Shown in pieces: positions 1 through 10,164 of a DNA stretch of 64,000 bases. A program made the position numbers and the translations under genes. This DNA is from Molossus alvarezi. Lineage: Eukaryota > Chordata > Mammalia > Chiroptera > Molossidae. The stretch lies in contig CM073887.1 of the NCBI GenBank assembly GCA_037176705.1, positions 89,166,348-89,230,347 on the forward strand, given 5' to 3'. Under the pieces are notes generated by a model. It searched no databases, was not told the DNA's origin, and saw nothing but the letters and a program-made list of their open reading frames with translations. The stretch's first letter is position 1; every line of letters begins with the position of its first letter.

Positions 1-248
1 AGGGTAGACCCAGAAACATGGAAGTAGGGTACAGACTGACAACCCTGAGAAGAGGAGGTAGTAGGGGGAGAGAAGAGATAAACCACAGAACTTATATGCA
101 TGTATGCATAACCAATGGACATGGACAACAAACTGGGGATGAGGTGTGGGGGATGGCGAGGAGGGTGTCAATGGGGTAGAAAAGGAGAAACATCTGTAAC
201 AAAAATAAAAATAAAATAAAAATTTTAAAAAAAAAAAGAAGCAACATT
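1..248 (+). mobile_element. L1 3' UTR and A-rich tail (partial, cut by window edge)
   Basis: This matches, almost base for base, the 3' end of the full-length plus-strand L1 at 34,613-34,850: the block around GCATAACCAATGGACATGG, a G-rich stretch, AACATCTGTAACAAAAATAA and an A-rich tail near 200-240. Only the 3' end is in the window. The sequence just after the tail (GAAGCAGCC at 503) matches the HAL1 leader just after an A run, so this L1 probably inserted into the HAL1 that continues at 505. Confidence 0.85.
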
Positions 249-447
249 GCCCGGCCAGTGTGGCTCAGTAGTTGAGCATTGACCCCTGTACTAAGAGGTC
301 ACCAGTTGATTCCTGGTCAGGGCACATGCCCAGGTTGTGTGCCCAATCCCCAGTAGGGGTCATGCAGGAGGCAGCCAGTCGATGTCCTCTCGCATCAATA
401 TTTCTATCTCTCTCCCTCTCCCTTCCTCTCTCTTTAAAAAAAAAAAG
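249..447 (+). mobile_element. Ves-type tRNA-derived SINE
   Basis: The head CCGGCCAGTGTGGCTCAG carries an A-box-like block. It is followed by the CAGGGCACATGCCCAGGTTG body, a CT-rich 3' part and an A tail. It is of the 'GTGTGGCTCAGTGGTTGAGCA' head type. Flanks AAGAAGCAACAT (before) and AAGAAGCAGCCACAT (after the following TTTA repeat) look like a diverged target-site duplication. Confidence 0.85.
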
Positions 448-448
448 G

Positions 449-457
449 TATGTTTGT

Positions 458-501
<44 letters not shown>

Positions 502-502
502 A
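449..502. repeat. (TTTA)n microsatellite
   Basis: Tandem TTTA units directly after the SINE A tail; probably expanded from the tail. Confidence 0.95.
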
Positions 503-1783
503 GAAGCAGCCACATCGATACTGGTAGGAGGCATGGAGGTGCTGACAGTCTGGTCCCACACCCATATATGGCAGATAAAAATCAGGAGGGACACCTCAGC
601 TGTGAAGGTTCTCCCTGTAAAATGAGGGGTCCCCATCCCACATCATGCACCCCAGCCCAGGGTTCCAGTGCCAGGAAGAGAAGTCCCTGTGACTTCTGGC
701 TGTGAAAACCAGCAGAAATTGAGACTGAGGAAGGATGAGGCTTCAGAATCCCAGGCAGTTCCTCTTAAAGGGCCTGCTCATGGACTTACTCGTACTTGCT
801 CTTTCTGGGCTCCAGCATGGAGGGGAGGCAGCTTGAAAGGCACCAGAGACATACTGGAAAGAATTGAATTGGTCGGCATTAGGGCGAGAGCTGCAGGAGC
901 AGCTTTCTCCTGAACAGACTTGCTGTGGGAGGCCTTGTTCCTTTGGTGAGCCCTTCCCTGGGGCAGCAGACAGCAGCCATATCTGGCACTCCAGCTACCT
1001 GATTCACACTGTTTGCCCCACCCTGGGGATTCCCTGAGGCCCTGCCTCACCCAACCTTCAGGCCCACCCAAGTTGTTTCCAATGGCTTTACCATAGGATT
1101 GGCCGGTCTTGTCTTCTGTATCAGATTTTCCTAAAATCTCTTATACAAGCAGCACCTGGTCTCAGCATGCCCCTATTAAGTGGCCCCAGGCTTGGCACTA
1201 GAAGCCACCAGCCTTGGTTCACAACTTGGCTTTTCCTGGATACCTCCAAGCCTAGTACAAGAAGCAGCCATCTGCAGATTACTTTGTAGCTTATGCCTGG
1301 TGTTCCCAGGTAGAACACAGGCAGAGGCTGACCTCGCCCCAAAGCCAGCACACCCAGTAGACAGCTTCAGGCCACATCAAAGCACCACCATCCAACCACC
1401 TCAACAAGTGACACACTCAATGAGGGGACTCAGTGGGTCCCAGAACCCTACTGAAGTAAGTCTTGCTCTGTGTGGTGGCCCCCTACACAGCTGATCCTCC
1501 AAAGGAGTCAGAGGTCAGTGTTTATTGGGCACAGCCAGTCCTTGCAGCTGATAGGTCTGAGTAAATCCCTCCCACTGACATGCCAACAGCAACTGAGACT
1601 CAATTACAACAGAAGGGTGTACAGTCCACACTAGGGGTACACCTCGAGAACCTCAGCTGGGGTGATCAGGGAGGATGTGCCATTGGACCCTACAGGACAC
1701 CTACAATAATAGGGCACTCTACGAAGCCTAGGAGACATAGCAACTCTACCTAATACATAGAAACAAACACAGGAAGGCAGCCA

Positions 1784-2960
1784 AAATGAGGAGACAAAAA
1801 AACATGTCCTGAATGAAAGAACAGAACAAAACTCCAGGAAAAGAACTAAACAAAATGGAGATAACCAATCAATCAGATGCAGAGTTCAAAACACTAGTTA
1901 TAAGGATGCTCAAGGAACTTAGTGAGACCTTCAAGGAACTTAAGGAGAACTCCAAGGAACTTAGTGAGAACACCAATAACATAAAAAAGGACCAGTCAGA
2001 AATTAATGACACACTAACTGAAATAAAGAATAATTTATAGAGCCCGGCTGGTGTGGCTCAGTGGTTGAACATTGACCCATGCACAAGAGGTTGCCAGTTC
2101 AATTCCTGATCAGGACACATGCCCAGGTTGTGGGCCAAATCCCCAGTGCAGGGCATGCAGGAGGCGGTCAATTGATGTTCTCTCTCATTGATGTTTCTAT
2201 CTCTTTCTCCCTTCTTCTCTCTCCCTAAAATCAATAAAGAAAAAATTTTAAAAAGAGAATAATTTATAGGGAATCAATAGTAGAGTAGGTAAAGCCAAGA
2301 AGCAAACCATCAAATTGGGATGTAAGGAAGCAAAAAATGACCAATCAGAACAACAAAAAGAATAAAGAATCCAAAAAAATAAGGACAGTGTATGGAACTT
2401 CTGGGACAACTTCATGCATACCAACATTCGCATCATGGGGGTGCCAGAAAGAGAAGAGAGGGAGCAAGAAATTGAAAACCTATTTGAAAAATAATGACAG
2501 AAAACTTCCCTAACTTGGTGAAGGAAACAGACATACAAGTCCAGGAAGCACAGAGTCCCAAACAAGAAGAACCCAAGAGGTCCACACTAAGACGCATCAT
2601 CATGAAAATGCCAAAGGTTAAAGACAAAGAGAGAATCTTAAAAACAGCAAGAAAAAAGCAGTTAGTTACCTACAAGGGAGCTCCCATAAGACTGTCAGCT
2701 GATTTCATAAAAGAAACTTTGCCAGCCAGAAAGTAGGTGCAAGAGATATTCAAAGTGATGAAAAGCAAGGACCTACAACCAAGATTACTCTGTCCTGCAA
2801 AGCACATCCAGTGGAATCATTTAGAATCAATGGACATATCAAGAGTTTCCCAGACAAGAAAAAGCTAAAGGAGTTTATCAACACCAAACCAGTATTATAT
2901 GAAATGTTGAAGGGTCTTCTTGAAGGAGAAGAAGAACAAAAATATAAACAATAAAATGGC
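1784..2960 (+). pseudogene. HAL1 ORF1 remnant, broken
   Basis: Remains of the RNA-binding ORF1 protein. The segment 1,813-2,040 corresponds to residues about 10-80 of the intact HAL1 ORF1 (MKEQNKTP, then a heptad-rich LKELSE.FKELKENSKELSE helix). A SINE then interrupts it. The rest (2,270-2,960) covers the RNA-recognition and C-terminal domains, with frameshifts and a stop after DFIKETLPARK at 2,736. It cannot make a protein. The repeated KELKENSKEL units suggest a small internal expansion of the coiled coil relative to the intact copy. Confidence 0.8.
2041..2255 (+). mobile_element. Ves-type SINE inserted in HAL1 ORF1
   Basis: A complete SINE with head GCCCGGCTGGTGTGGCTCAG, CT-rich 3' part and A tail. 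It is flanked by a perfect 14-bp duplication AGAATAATTTATAG (2,027-2,040 and 2,256-2,269), which proves target-primed insertion into the older HAL1. Confidence 0.95.
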
Positions 2961-3393
2961 AATAAATACATATCTATTAACAATTGAATATACAAACAAA
3001 TGAGTAAGCAGAACATAAACAGATACAGAGAACTTTTTGTTGGTTGCCAAATGAGAGGGGCTGAGGGGATGGGTGAAATAGATGAAGGAATTAAGAAGTA
3101 CAATATCGTTGTTAGACTGATGAACCTCAAAGGGAAGGGGGGAGAGAGGGCACAAAGAGATAAACCAAAGAACTTCAATGCATATGTGCATAACCAATGG
3201 ACACAGACAATAGTGTGGGGAAGCAGGAGGGGGGCGGGACTGGGGAGGAGGGGAGTCAATGAGGGGAAAAAAGGAGGGACATCTGTAATACATTCAACAA
3301 CAAAGATAAGTTTTTTTTAAAAATGTCCAACACTGGGTTCATGCTCTCTCCCCTGCTCCCTTCCACACCTCTCCTATTCCCTGTTTCACTGAA

Positions 3394-3395
<2 letters not shown>

Positions 3396-3437
<42 letters not shown>
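3396..3437. repeat. (CA)n microsatellite
   Basis: About 20 uninterrupted CA units. Confidence 0.97.
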
Positions 3438-3438
<1 letters not shown>

Positions 3439-3499
3439 ATCGGCTACTTAACAAGAAGCCTGGGAGTGGTGCCTTCTGCCTCATCCCCAGGCCCTATCC

Positions 3500-4180
3500 T
3501 TCCATATCCCACATCCATTTAATCCTGTCACCTAAATCATCTCTTTCGAATCCATTCATTGCTGTGCATCCTCTTTCACTTGAATGATTGTAACAATTTC
3601 TTAGCTGGCTACCCCGCTCCATTCTTGTTTCCTCCCACCTCCTCTCCATAGTCCTCAAAATGCAGGTCTGAACCCATCACTCTCAGCTTAGTAAATTGCA
3701 CTTTCCTTTGGAAAAACCCTAAAAGTGATGTATAAGGCCCCGTGTGGTTTGGCCCTTGCTCACTTCTCTAGCTACACCAACCTTCCTCCAGTCTCTGTAA
3801 CTGGCCATTCTCCTTCCCCACCCCACGCCTAGGCCTTGACTATGCTGTTCTTGTTGTCTAGAAAAATTTTCCTCCTTCCCAGTTAAATCCTTTTGGTCCC
3901 CTCAGAGGGATTTTCCTCACTTCCCTTACCAGATCAGAACCTCCTAGAACAGCCTCTTATGCCCTGTGTGCTTTGTAAGACTTGCCCTAGTTGATACAGC
4001 TGAATGATTGTCTGATTATTGTCTCACCATCCCCACCCCCACCCCCACCACCACCGGCCTGGGAGCTCCAGGAGTACATAAGTTATATGTGGTTTTGTCC
4101 ATCATCATATTCTCAGCCCCTACCACAAATAAATAGTTGCTGCCTACATGAAGGAATGGGTGTCTCCTTGATGCCTCATT
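3500..4180 (+). mobile_element. Ancient L2-like LINE fragment
   Basis: The sequence resembles the 3' part of mammalian L2 elements in order: a 'CAGGTCTGAACCCATCACTC' type block, 'AAGGCCCCGTGTGGTTTGGC', then 'CTTGACTATGCTGTTC' and a CCTTCCC-rich part. It is heavily diverged with no ORF. Assignment is from remembered family character; RepeatMasker would settle it. Confidence 0.6.
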
Positions 4181-4640
4181 CCACACAGCAGTCGCCAAAG
4201 GCCTGACTAAGGCCTCCACAGGGCCTCAGAGTCCTGAACTCCACTCATTCTTCAATATCTGCATCTTCTCTTATAAAGATACTTTTCATTGGCTTTAGGG
4301 CCCATGGGGATAATGAAAATAATCTCATCTCATGAGTCTTCACTTAATTATACCTGCTAAGTTTTTTTTTCCAAATAAGATCACATTCACAGGATCTAGG
4401 TATGAGGACATGGACATTTCTAAGAGCCAACATTCAATGCACTACACTTAACACTCCCTCATGCCCTACATGGGCTACGAGCCCCCTATAAATCCATGAC
4501 TGTCAGTTTTGAATCTACAGCCTAGGCCCACTGCAGACCCACATAGCCTTTTCTTTGTGGCCACTCAATAGGCAAACTCATTATCTCTTCATATCCTACT
4601 CCACACCACCCAAAAATTCTCCCTTACCTCAGGAAATGAA
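4181..4640. other. No gene seen
   Basis: Unassigned, AT-moderate sequence between two L2-like segments. No coding signal and no recognisable repeat head or tail. A block near 4,370-4,450 resembles old mammalian repeat sequence but is too degraded to name. Confidence 0.5.
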
Positions 4641-5345
4641 ATCAACATCTCCCAGTCATTTCCATTTTCTCTCCCACCACATTTTTCCATTGTAATTCTT
4701 ATCTGGAGGATCTCAATCCATTTACTGCTTTCCATTCCTGCCATCACAGCGCAAATTCAAGACACCATCGTCTCTCACCTGGATAATCTATCCTGGCCCA
4801 TAGCTTCTACTTAGCTCTTTCTATCCTTCCTGTGCTCCATAAGCAGAGTATATTTTAACAATGTGATTCTGATCATGTCATTTCTATATTATAGAACCCC
4901 TCAAAGGTGTCCCTGTCCCCAGAATAGACACAGATCTCACCAAGGCTACTAAATCCCCTTATCCAGCCCTGATGGCCTCTCTTGTCATGTGCAATCTCAA
5001 ACATGATGCTCCAGCACCCTGGGCATTTTGCAGTTCCTTGGCCTTTTACTGTGTCATTCTTCCTGCCTAGAATACTTCTCTCCCAAAAGCTTGGTCCCTC
5101 TGAAAGCCTTCTGTGGGCCCAGCCTGAGCCAGGTTCCCACACAGACCTCATAGCTCCTCTTGGATGAATTTCATGCATGCTACCTGACATCATCATGTCT
5201 GCTTCCTTCACCACTTTCCCTTCCCAGGGAGGGGAGCTGTCTCTGTACTATTCATCACTGTGTCTTCAGCTCTAGTATAGGGCCTGGCATCCAGGACCTG
5301 ACCAGGGAGTGGTAAACAAAAATACATGGATGAATGAATAAAGAA
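4640..5345 (+). mobile_element. Ancient L2-like LINE fragment with L2-type end
   Basis: Diverged L2-type order: 'CCCTCAAAGGTGTCCC', 'CTGATGGCCTCTCTTG', 'TTCCTTGGCCTTTTACTG', 'TGCCTAGAATACTTCTCTC'. It ends with an L2-like tail (TAGGGCCTGGCATCCAGG ... GGATGAATGAATAAAG). No ORF remains. Confidence 0.65.
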
Positions 5346-5395
5346 ATAAAAGAATGAAGAAAATGAATGAATGGATGCATGCATGGATGCCCTCT
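5328..5395. repeat. Degenerate GAAT/ATGC tetranucleotide repeat
   Basis: GAATGAATAAAG and ATGAATGAATGGATGCATGC units. They continue the L2-like tail. Confidence 0.7.
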
Positions 5396-7485
5396 ATCTG
5401 CTTGCCGGGATTGGTTCAATACAATGAACTACAAGCACACTCTGGTTGGAGTGAGAGGAAGCTTTGCAAGGGAGCAAATGCTCTTGATCTCTGGATGCAG
5501 TCCTATTTATTTGCAGATTGGTTCCCCCAGGTTACAAGTGGATTTATGTACATTATTTCCTTGAGATGGCATCTCTGCAAACCATACAAGAGTCTAGCCT
5601 TGTCTCTTGCTTTTCACAGTGGAAAGAGACTTTGAAGCTAAAAAATAACAACCCAGATATTCTTGAATCATACAACTCATTTGTCCACTCCTGGCAGTGT
5701 TCTAGCCATTGTCATGCAAATCTTATCTTAGACACATGCAAATGAAGCATTCGTATGCACTTAAGGCGGTCTTCCTGCCCTCCAGTCAAAACTGTTTGTC
5801 CACACACACACCTTGATCCTAGGCTGGCCAGGTTGCAAGAATGCATATCACAAGGTTACAAATCATCTATCCACCAACCCCCCATTCCCACAAATGTACA
5901 TCCCTCACTACTGTGGCTTCCAACAGACCTCAGTAAGCACACCGGTTGTGTGTCACTTAATGAATAAACAACTATCTTGAACAGCTGTTTTGCACAGCAA
6001 CCTTGTCAAGGGGGGAAAAGCTCAGCCCTTTTCAACTGGGCAAGGCTTCTAGTAGAAGGTGCTACCCATCTAGTCCCAGTCCTAAAGACCCTTCTCAGGC
6101 TCAAGATCAGGTATGAACTGCCACCTTTGACCCTAACATGGCCAAGAACATTACCAAATGAGGCCCTACTCTCATGCTGTCCCTAAGTGACATCACTGGC
6201 CAGTGACTCCTCAAAGCAGGCTAGACTTGTCTTCCTACCACTTCTAACCCAAGGGAAGGACCTGGTGTCTCTTCAGAATGGATGGCAAAAAAGATCTGTA
6301 CTGAGTGGAAAGGTAACTGAATGAATGTGGGCAGGTGAGATGCAGGCCTTCCTTCCATACAGAGGCCTCCTCAGCCTGTCCTACCCCTGCCTTCCCCACT
6401 CACCTGTGACCCAACCCTGGTGAAGGAGAGAGCAGCAGCAGGCTTCACTGCTCGGCACTGAGGCCTGCCTAACTGCTGATGACTCTTGTAGGCCCTGGCA
6501 ACCACCACAGCAGCTGGAGGCCTGGTTGGGATTTATGAGCACCTGGTCCCTCCATGGAATTCCCTAGGGCAGAGTCCACAGGATTAACCAATGCCACACA
6601 GACAGAATTGTATATGTTGACACCATCTATACCTATCAGCACATGCAGCATATAGCCGTTTACTGGACTAACGGACCAACCCTCTCCTCCAAGTTTCTCC
6701 CACAGGGACTGAAGAAAAGCTAGATGGGCCCCAGTTGACTCAGCACTTTGGTTGGAAGCCTTCCCCAAAGATGTGCTGCTTGAGTGAAGCCACCTAGTGG
6801 TAGCCTCAAAATTAGGGCCTGGTTTTATTGCCTGGTGTAGGACCCTGGGGAAGGAAAAAAAGAATCTGGCACATCCCCAGGAGCCTGTGGGGCCAGCCCT
6901 AAATGGGCCAAATGTGTCCCTACAGACTGCCCCCTCTACACCCATGCAAATCCTTGAGCACATTTGGTGCATGCAAAAAGTGAGCCTGGCCCCACAGAAT
7001 GTCTATAAATCCCCTCCCAGCTGCCTCCATGATGGGCCTGTGCAGCCAAGTCAGCAGAGCCTGCACAAGCTGGGCTGTCATTACAGGGTGTAGAGAGGTG
7101 GTACAGGGCCTTCAGGAGCTGTAATTACCCAGCAGGTCCAGGGTAGGCCCTTGTGGTGCAGACAGTGGGCTTAGACTTTGGCTTCCTGCCTCACCCTGCC
7201 CTCCTGCCTTCTGTCTTAGTCAAGAAACTTCTAAGCTAGTTCAAATGCCCAAAGGGCCAGGAGTTAGTTAGATATTATACTTACAAATCTTGATATTTTG
7301 ATGCATAGGGTGTAAATCATACTTTAAAAAATTAGTATTACTACAATACAGAAGCCCTCTTTACGCCCTGCCCATCTCTCCTTCCCCAGACTTGAGCCCA
7401 TACTGGGACTGGGTGGGGATTAGAAATGGGTGAGGATGAGATGAGGGTTGGGGATAGCTAATGATCATCTGACTTAGTTACAGTT
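5396..7485. other. No gene or repeat recognised
   Basis: Two kilobases of apparently unique sequence. Open frames here (the longest is about 167 codons on the minus strand at 6,469-6,972) lack similarity that I recognise, and their composition is not distinctive. I treat this as non-coding. Confidence 0.5.
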
Positions 7486-7694
7486 TTGTTTTTTTTTTTC
7501 CTTTATTGATTTTAGAGAGAGAGGAGAGAGGAGAGATAGAAACATTGTTGAGAGAGAACATCAATTGGCTGCCTTCTGCATGCCCCCCATTGGGGATTGG
7601 GCCACAACCTGGGCATGTGCCCTGACCTGGAATCAAACCGGCAACCTCTCGATGCATGGGTCGACGCTCAACCACTGAGCCACACCCGCCGGGC
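7486..7694 (-). mobile_element. Ves-type SINE, minus strand
   Basis: The poly-T start at about 7,488 is the A tail on the minus strand. The head reads CCGGCGGGTGTGGCTCAGTG on the minus strand at the right end. The flanking duplication is imperfect: CTTAGTTACAGTTT (7,473-7,486) and CTTAGCTACAGTTT (7,696-7,709). Confidence 0.93.
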
Positions 7695-7869
7695 ACTTAG
7701 CTACAGTTTAAAAGGCTGGAAGTTCAGTGGTTTGAATATTTTTGGGGCCTTATCAAAATGTCAGGAGGCCAGCAGAAGCAGAGGATAGGGGAAAAATGAG
7801 AGGTGAGGCTGCAAAGGTCCTAGGGGCAGATCACCTGAGACCTCATGGGCCACAGAAAAAGGGTTTAAG

Positions 7870-7981
7870 CCCTGGCTGGTTTGGCTCAGCAGTTGGAGTG
7901 TTGGCCTGTGGACCAGAGAGTCCCGGGTTCAGTTCCCACTAGGGGCACGTACCAAAATAAATAAATAAATAAAAGAAAAGA
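7870..7981 (+). mobile_element. Short (head-only) Ves SINE
   Basis: Only the tRNA-derived head is present. It runs from CCCTGGCTGGTTTGGCTCAG to GGGGCACGTACC and passes straight into an AAATAAAT tail, with no CT-rich 3' part. It is flanked by a 14-bp duplication AAAAAGGGTTTAAG (7,856-7,869 and 7,982-7,995), so it was inserted in this short form rather than cut down later. Confidence 0.93.
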
Positions 7982-8199
7982 AAAAAGGGTTTAAGTGTGA
8001 AGTTGAGGGCAAAGAGTAGTACCCCAGAGTTAAGACCAGGGAGGAGCAGGATCTGATTTGGGATTTAGGAAGAGCACCCTGTCTGCCTACTGTGGGAGGG
8101 AGGGGAGAAGGAGGAGCAGAGCCTTGAGGTGAGTGGGGAGGGGGCTACGGCAGAGTCTAGATGAAAGCTGATGGTGACCTGAACTGGGGAATGATAATG

Positions 8200-8300
8200 C
8201 ATATTGAGAAAATTGAGTAGATTTCATAATTAATAAAGAGGAATAACTATGTCCATTCATTCATTCATTTATTGAACAAATACCCATTGAATACTTTGTT
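8200..8300. other. Possible old LINE-type (L2-like) antisense end with (ATTC)n
   Basis: CATTCATTCATTCATTTATT followed by GAACAAATACCCATTGAATAC resembles the antisense of an L2-like terminus. It is short and diverged. Confidence 0.4.
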
Positions 8301-8340
8301 CCCCATTCTGAGCTCCCTCTTCAAGATGAGGCCCTCCTTG

Positions 8341-8580
8341 CCCTGGCCGGTTTGGCTCAGCGGTCTGCAGTCCGGAGAGACCTGGGTTCGGTTCCCGCTA
8401 AGGGCACGTACTTCGGTTGCAGTTTGTCCCCAGGCCTGGTTGGTCGTGAGGGTGGCAACCACTCGATGTGTCCCTTTCACGTCGATGTTTCTCTCTCTCT
8501 CTCTTCCTCTGTCTCCCTCCCACTCTATCTGTACAAAAAATGGAAAAATGTCCTCGGGTGAGGATAAAAAAAAAAAAAAA
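8341..8580 (+). mobile_element. Ves-type SINE (GGTTTGGCTCAGCGGT head)
   Basis: A complete SINE with head CCCTGGCCGGTTTGGCTCAG, B box GGGTTCGGTTCCC, CGATGTTTCTCTCTCTC and a terminal GGTGAGGAT followed by an A tail. A perfect 17-bp target duplication AAGATGAGGCCCTCCTT lies at 8,323 and 8,581. The head has a short deletion (GCGGTCTGCAGTC) relative to the other copies. Confidence 0.96.
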
Positions 8581-8597
8581 AAGATGAGGCCCTCCTT

Positions 8598-9734
8598 CTC
8601 ACCTAGAATGGGGCCTTTTCTCTGCTGGATCCCTCATCCTTGTTGCCCCTGAGCAGGCCTTGCTGAAGACAATCAGTGGCAGCCCCTGCCGTGCAAGTTG
8701 GCTGCCCCCAGAGAACACACCAGCATGCTTCGGGGTTCCAGACTGACATGGAACTCTAATCACAGTGTCTGGTTTCCTCATTGTCAGACTCCTTCCACTA
8801 TAAGGTAACCACCTACTTAATGATGCTCTTGGCATTAACTCACTAACATTACCCTTCCTTTTCCTGTGCCTCATTTCCCATATTAGTTGCCCAAAGCACT
8901 TCCCCTTATTATAGTGATACATGTTTGCAAGTCATCTTATATTCTTTTTGGAGTGAGATGGGTATCAGTCAGTCCATCCATGAGTGACCCCAGTCCAATC
9001 AATTTGTGCAAATTCTGTACTGCACAAACTTTGGCCTCCTTTCCCATCACAGACATTGAAGATTTGCATATTTATTACAACGACTTGCCAGTAGATGGAA
9101 ATAAAGTGAATTAAAAAGGAGGTATCCATTGCTCATTTGTAAAAAATCACTACCTCCACATAATCACAGGAGTCTGTCACCTGGGTGGCTGAGGCCTGCT
9201 ATACCTGCTTTAAGGACCCCAACTCCTCCTGTGGGCTTTCTTCTGACTTCAACTATTCTGTTTATATCAGCTCTGATTGTGGCTCTGACTCCTCCAGTCC
9301 CTTGAGTAGACATCATCATTCACACTTGTGGCAAGCCCTGTAACCTATGGGACACTGCCCAGGACTCTGACCCCTCCTGGGAAGGCCAGGGCACTAACAC
9401 ACCTCTAGAGGCCCTGACTACCACATCCTCTAGAGGCCCTCACACCACATCAGACATATTTCAACACAGTACATCCTACCTAAGTACATCTTCTATTTAA
9501 GAATTCCAGTAAGAATGTGGCTGAGCCATAGTTAACTAGTTTCCATTATATAATGTTACTTCTGCTAGCATTTAGTGTTTATATTTTCTTTTTTATAGTT
9601 TCCTAAAAGTTTTGTTTTTCCAACATTTTCATGAAATTCTGAGAAGCTTAATGATCATGGTGCCTCTAGTGCCTCAAAGACAAAATAATTTGGCCAGCCT
9701 TTATTGGGAGGGTCCTTACTCACTCACTACACAG
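8598..9734. other. No gene seen
   Basis: Unique-looking, AT-moderate sequence. An open frame at 8,887-9,114 has no recognisable similarity. No intact repeat was identified. Confidence 0.5.
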
Positions 9735-9785
9735 GTGTGCGTGTGTGCGCGTGCATACACACACACAACACACACACACACATGC
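9735..9785. repeat. TG/CA alternating purine-pyrimidine repeat
   Basis: GTGTGCGTGTGTGCGCGTGC followed by interrupted CA units. Alternating TG/CA tracts of this kind can adopt Z-DNA. Confidence 0.9.
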
Positions 9786-10164
9786 TCACAGTAGTGCACG
9801 TGCACACAGGGATGTGTGTGCATGCATGAGCGTGTGGACTTGGCTTCTCACATAAGGAGAAGGAGGTTCTGTCCTCTATACTCTGGCTCTGCCATTAGCT
9901 GTGACTTTGGAGCAGTTTTTTTTTTTTAATTTATTTATTTATATTTGTTACAGATGTTTCCCCCCACTGATTCCCCCTTCCCCTTCCCTCCCCACCCTGT
10001 CCCCAGATTTGTTGTCCTTGTCCATTGTTCAGGCATACATGCATATAAGTTCTGTGGATTATCTCTCCCCCACCACCCCCTTTTCTGGGGATTGTCAGTC
10101 TGTACCCCATTCCTCAGACTGTTATGTTCATTATATTCTACAAATAAGTGAGATCATATGATAC

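Larger units (their letters stand above)
505..3320 (+). mobile_element. Old HAL1 (ORF1-only L1 relative), decayed
   Basis: Colinear with the intact minus-strand HAL1 at 19,983-22,201. It contains a leader (505-1,783), ORF1 remnants (about 1,784-2,950) and a 3' UTR (about 2,950-3,320) with no ORF2 between. The ORF1 start ATG at 1,784 is in the same context (GGCAGCCAAAATGAGG) but is followed by a stop within about 10 codons, and further frameshifts follow. Pieces 1,813-2,040 and 2,494-2,736 still translate to the ORF1 coiled coil and to the ENFPNLVKETDIQVQEAQ region. A SINE interrupts ORF1 at 2,041. The leader holds an extra block, about 1,180-1,740, that is missing from the intact copy. The 5' start is probably not a true truncation but the edge of an L1 insertion. 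Confidence 0.85.

Noticed and set aside
3396..3437. CRISPR-like or other regularly spaced repeats
   Set aside because: Only microsatellites and interspersed repeats are present; the window is mammalian and no spacer-repeat array exists.
6469..6972. A 167-codon minus-strand open frame
   Set aside because: No recognisable domain, overlaps another frame antisense, and sits in ordinary intergenic composition. I could not support a gene.
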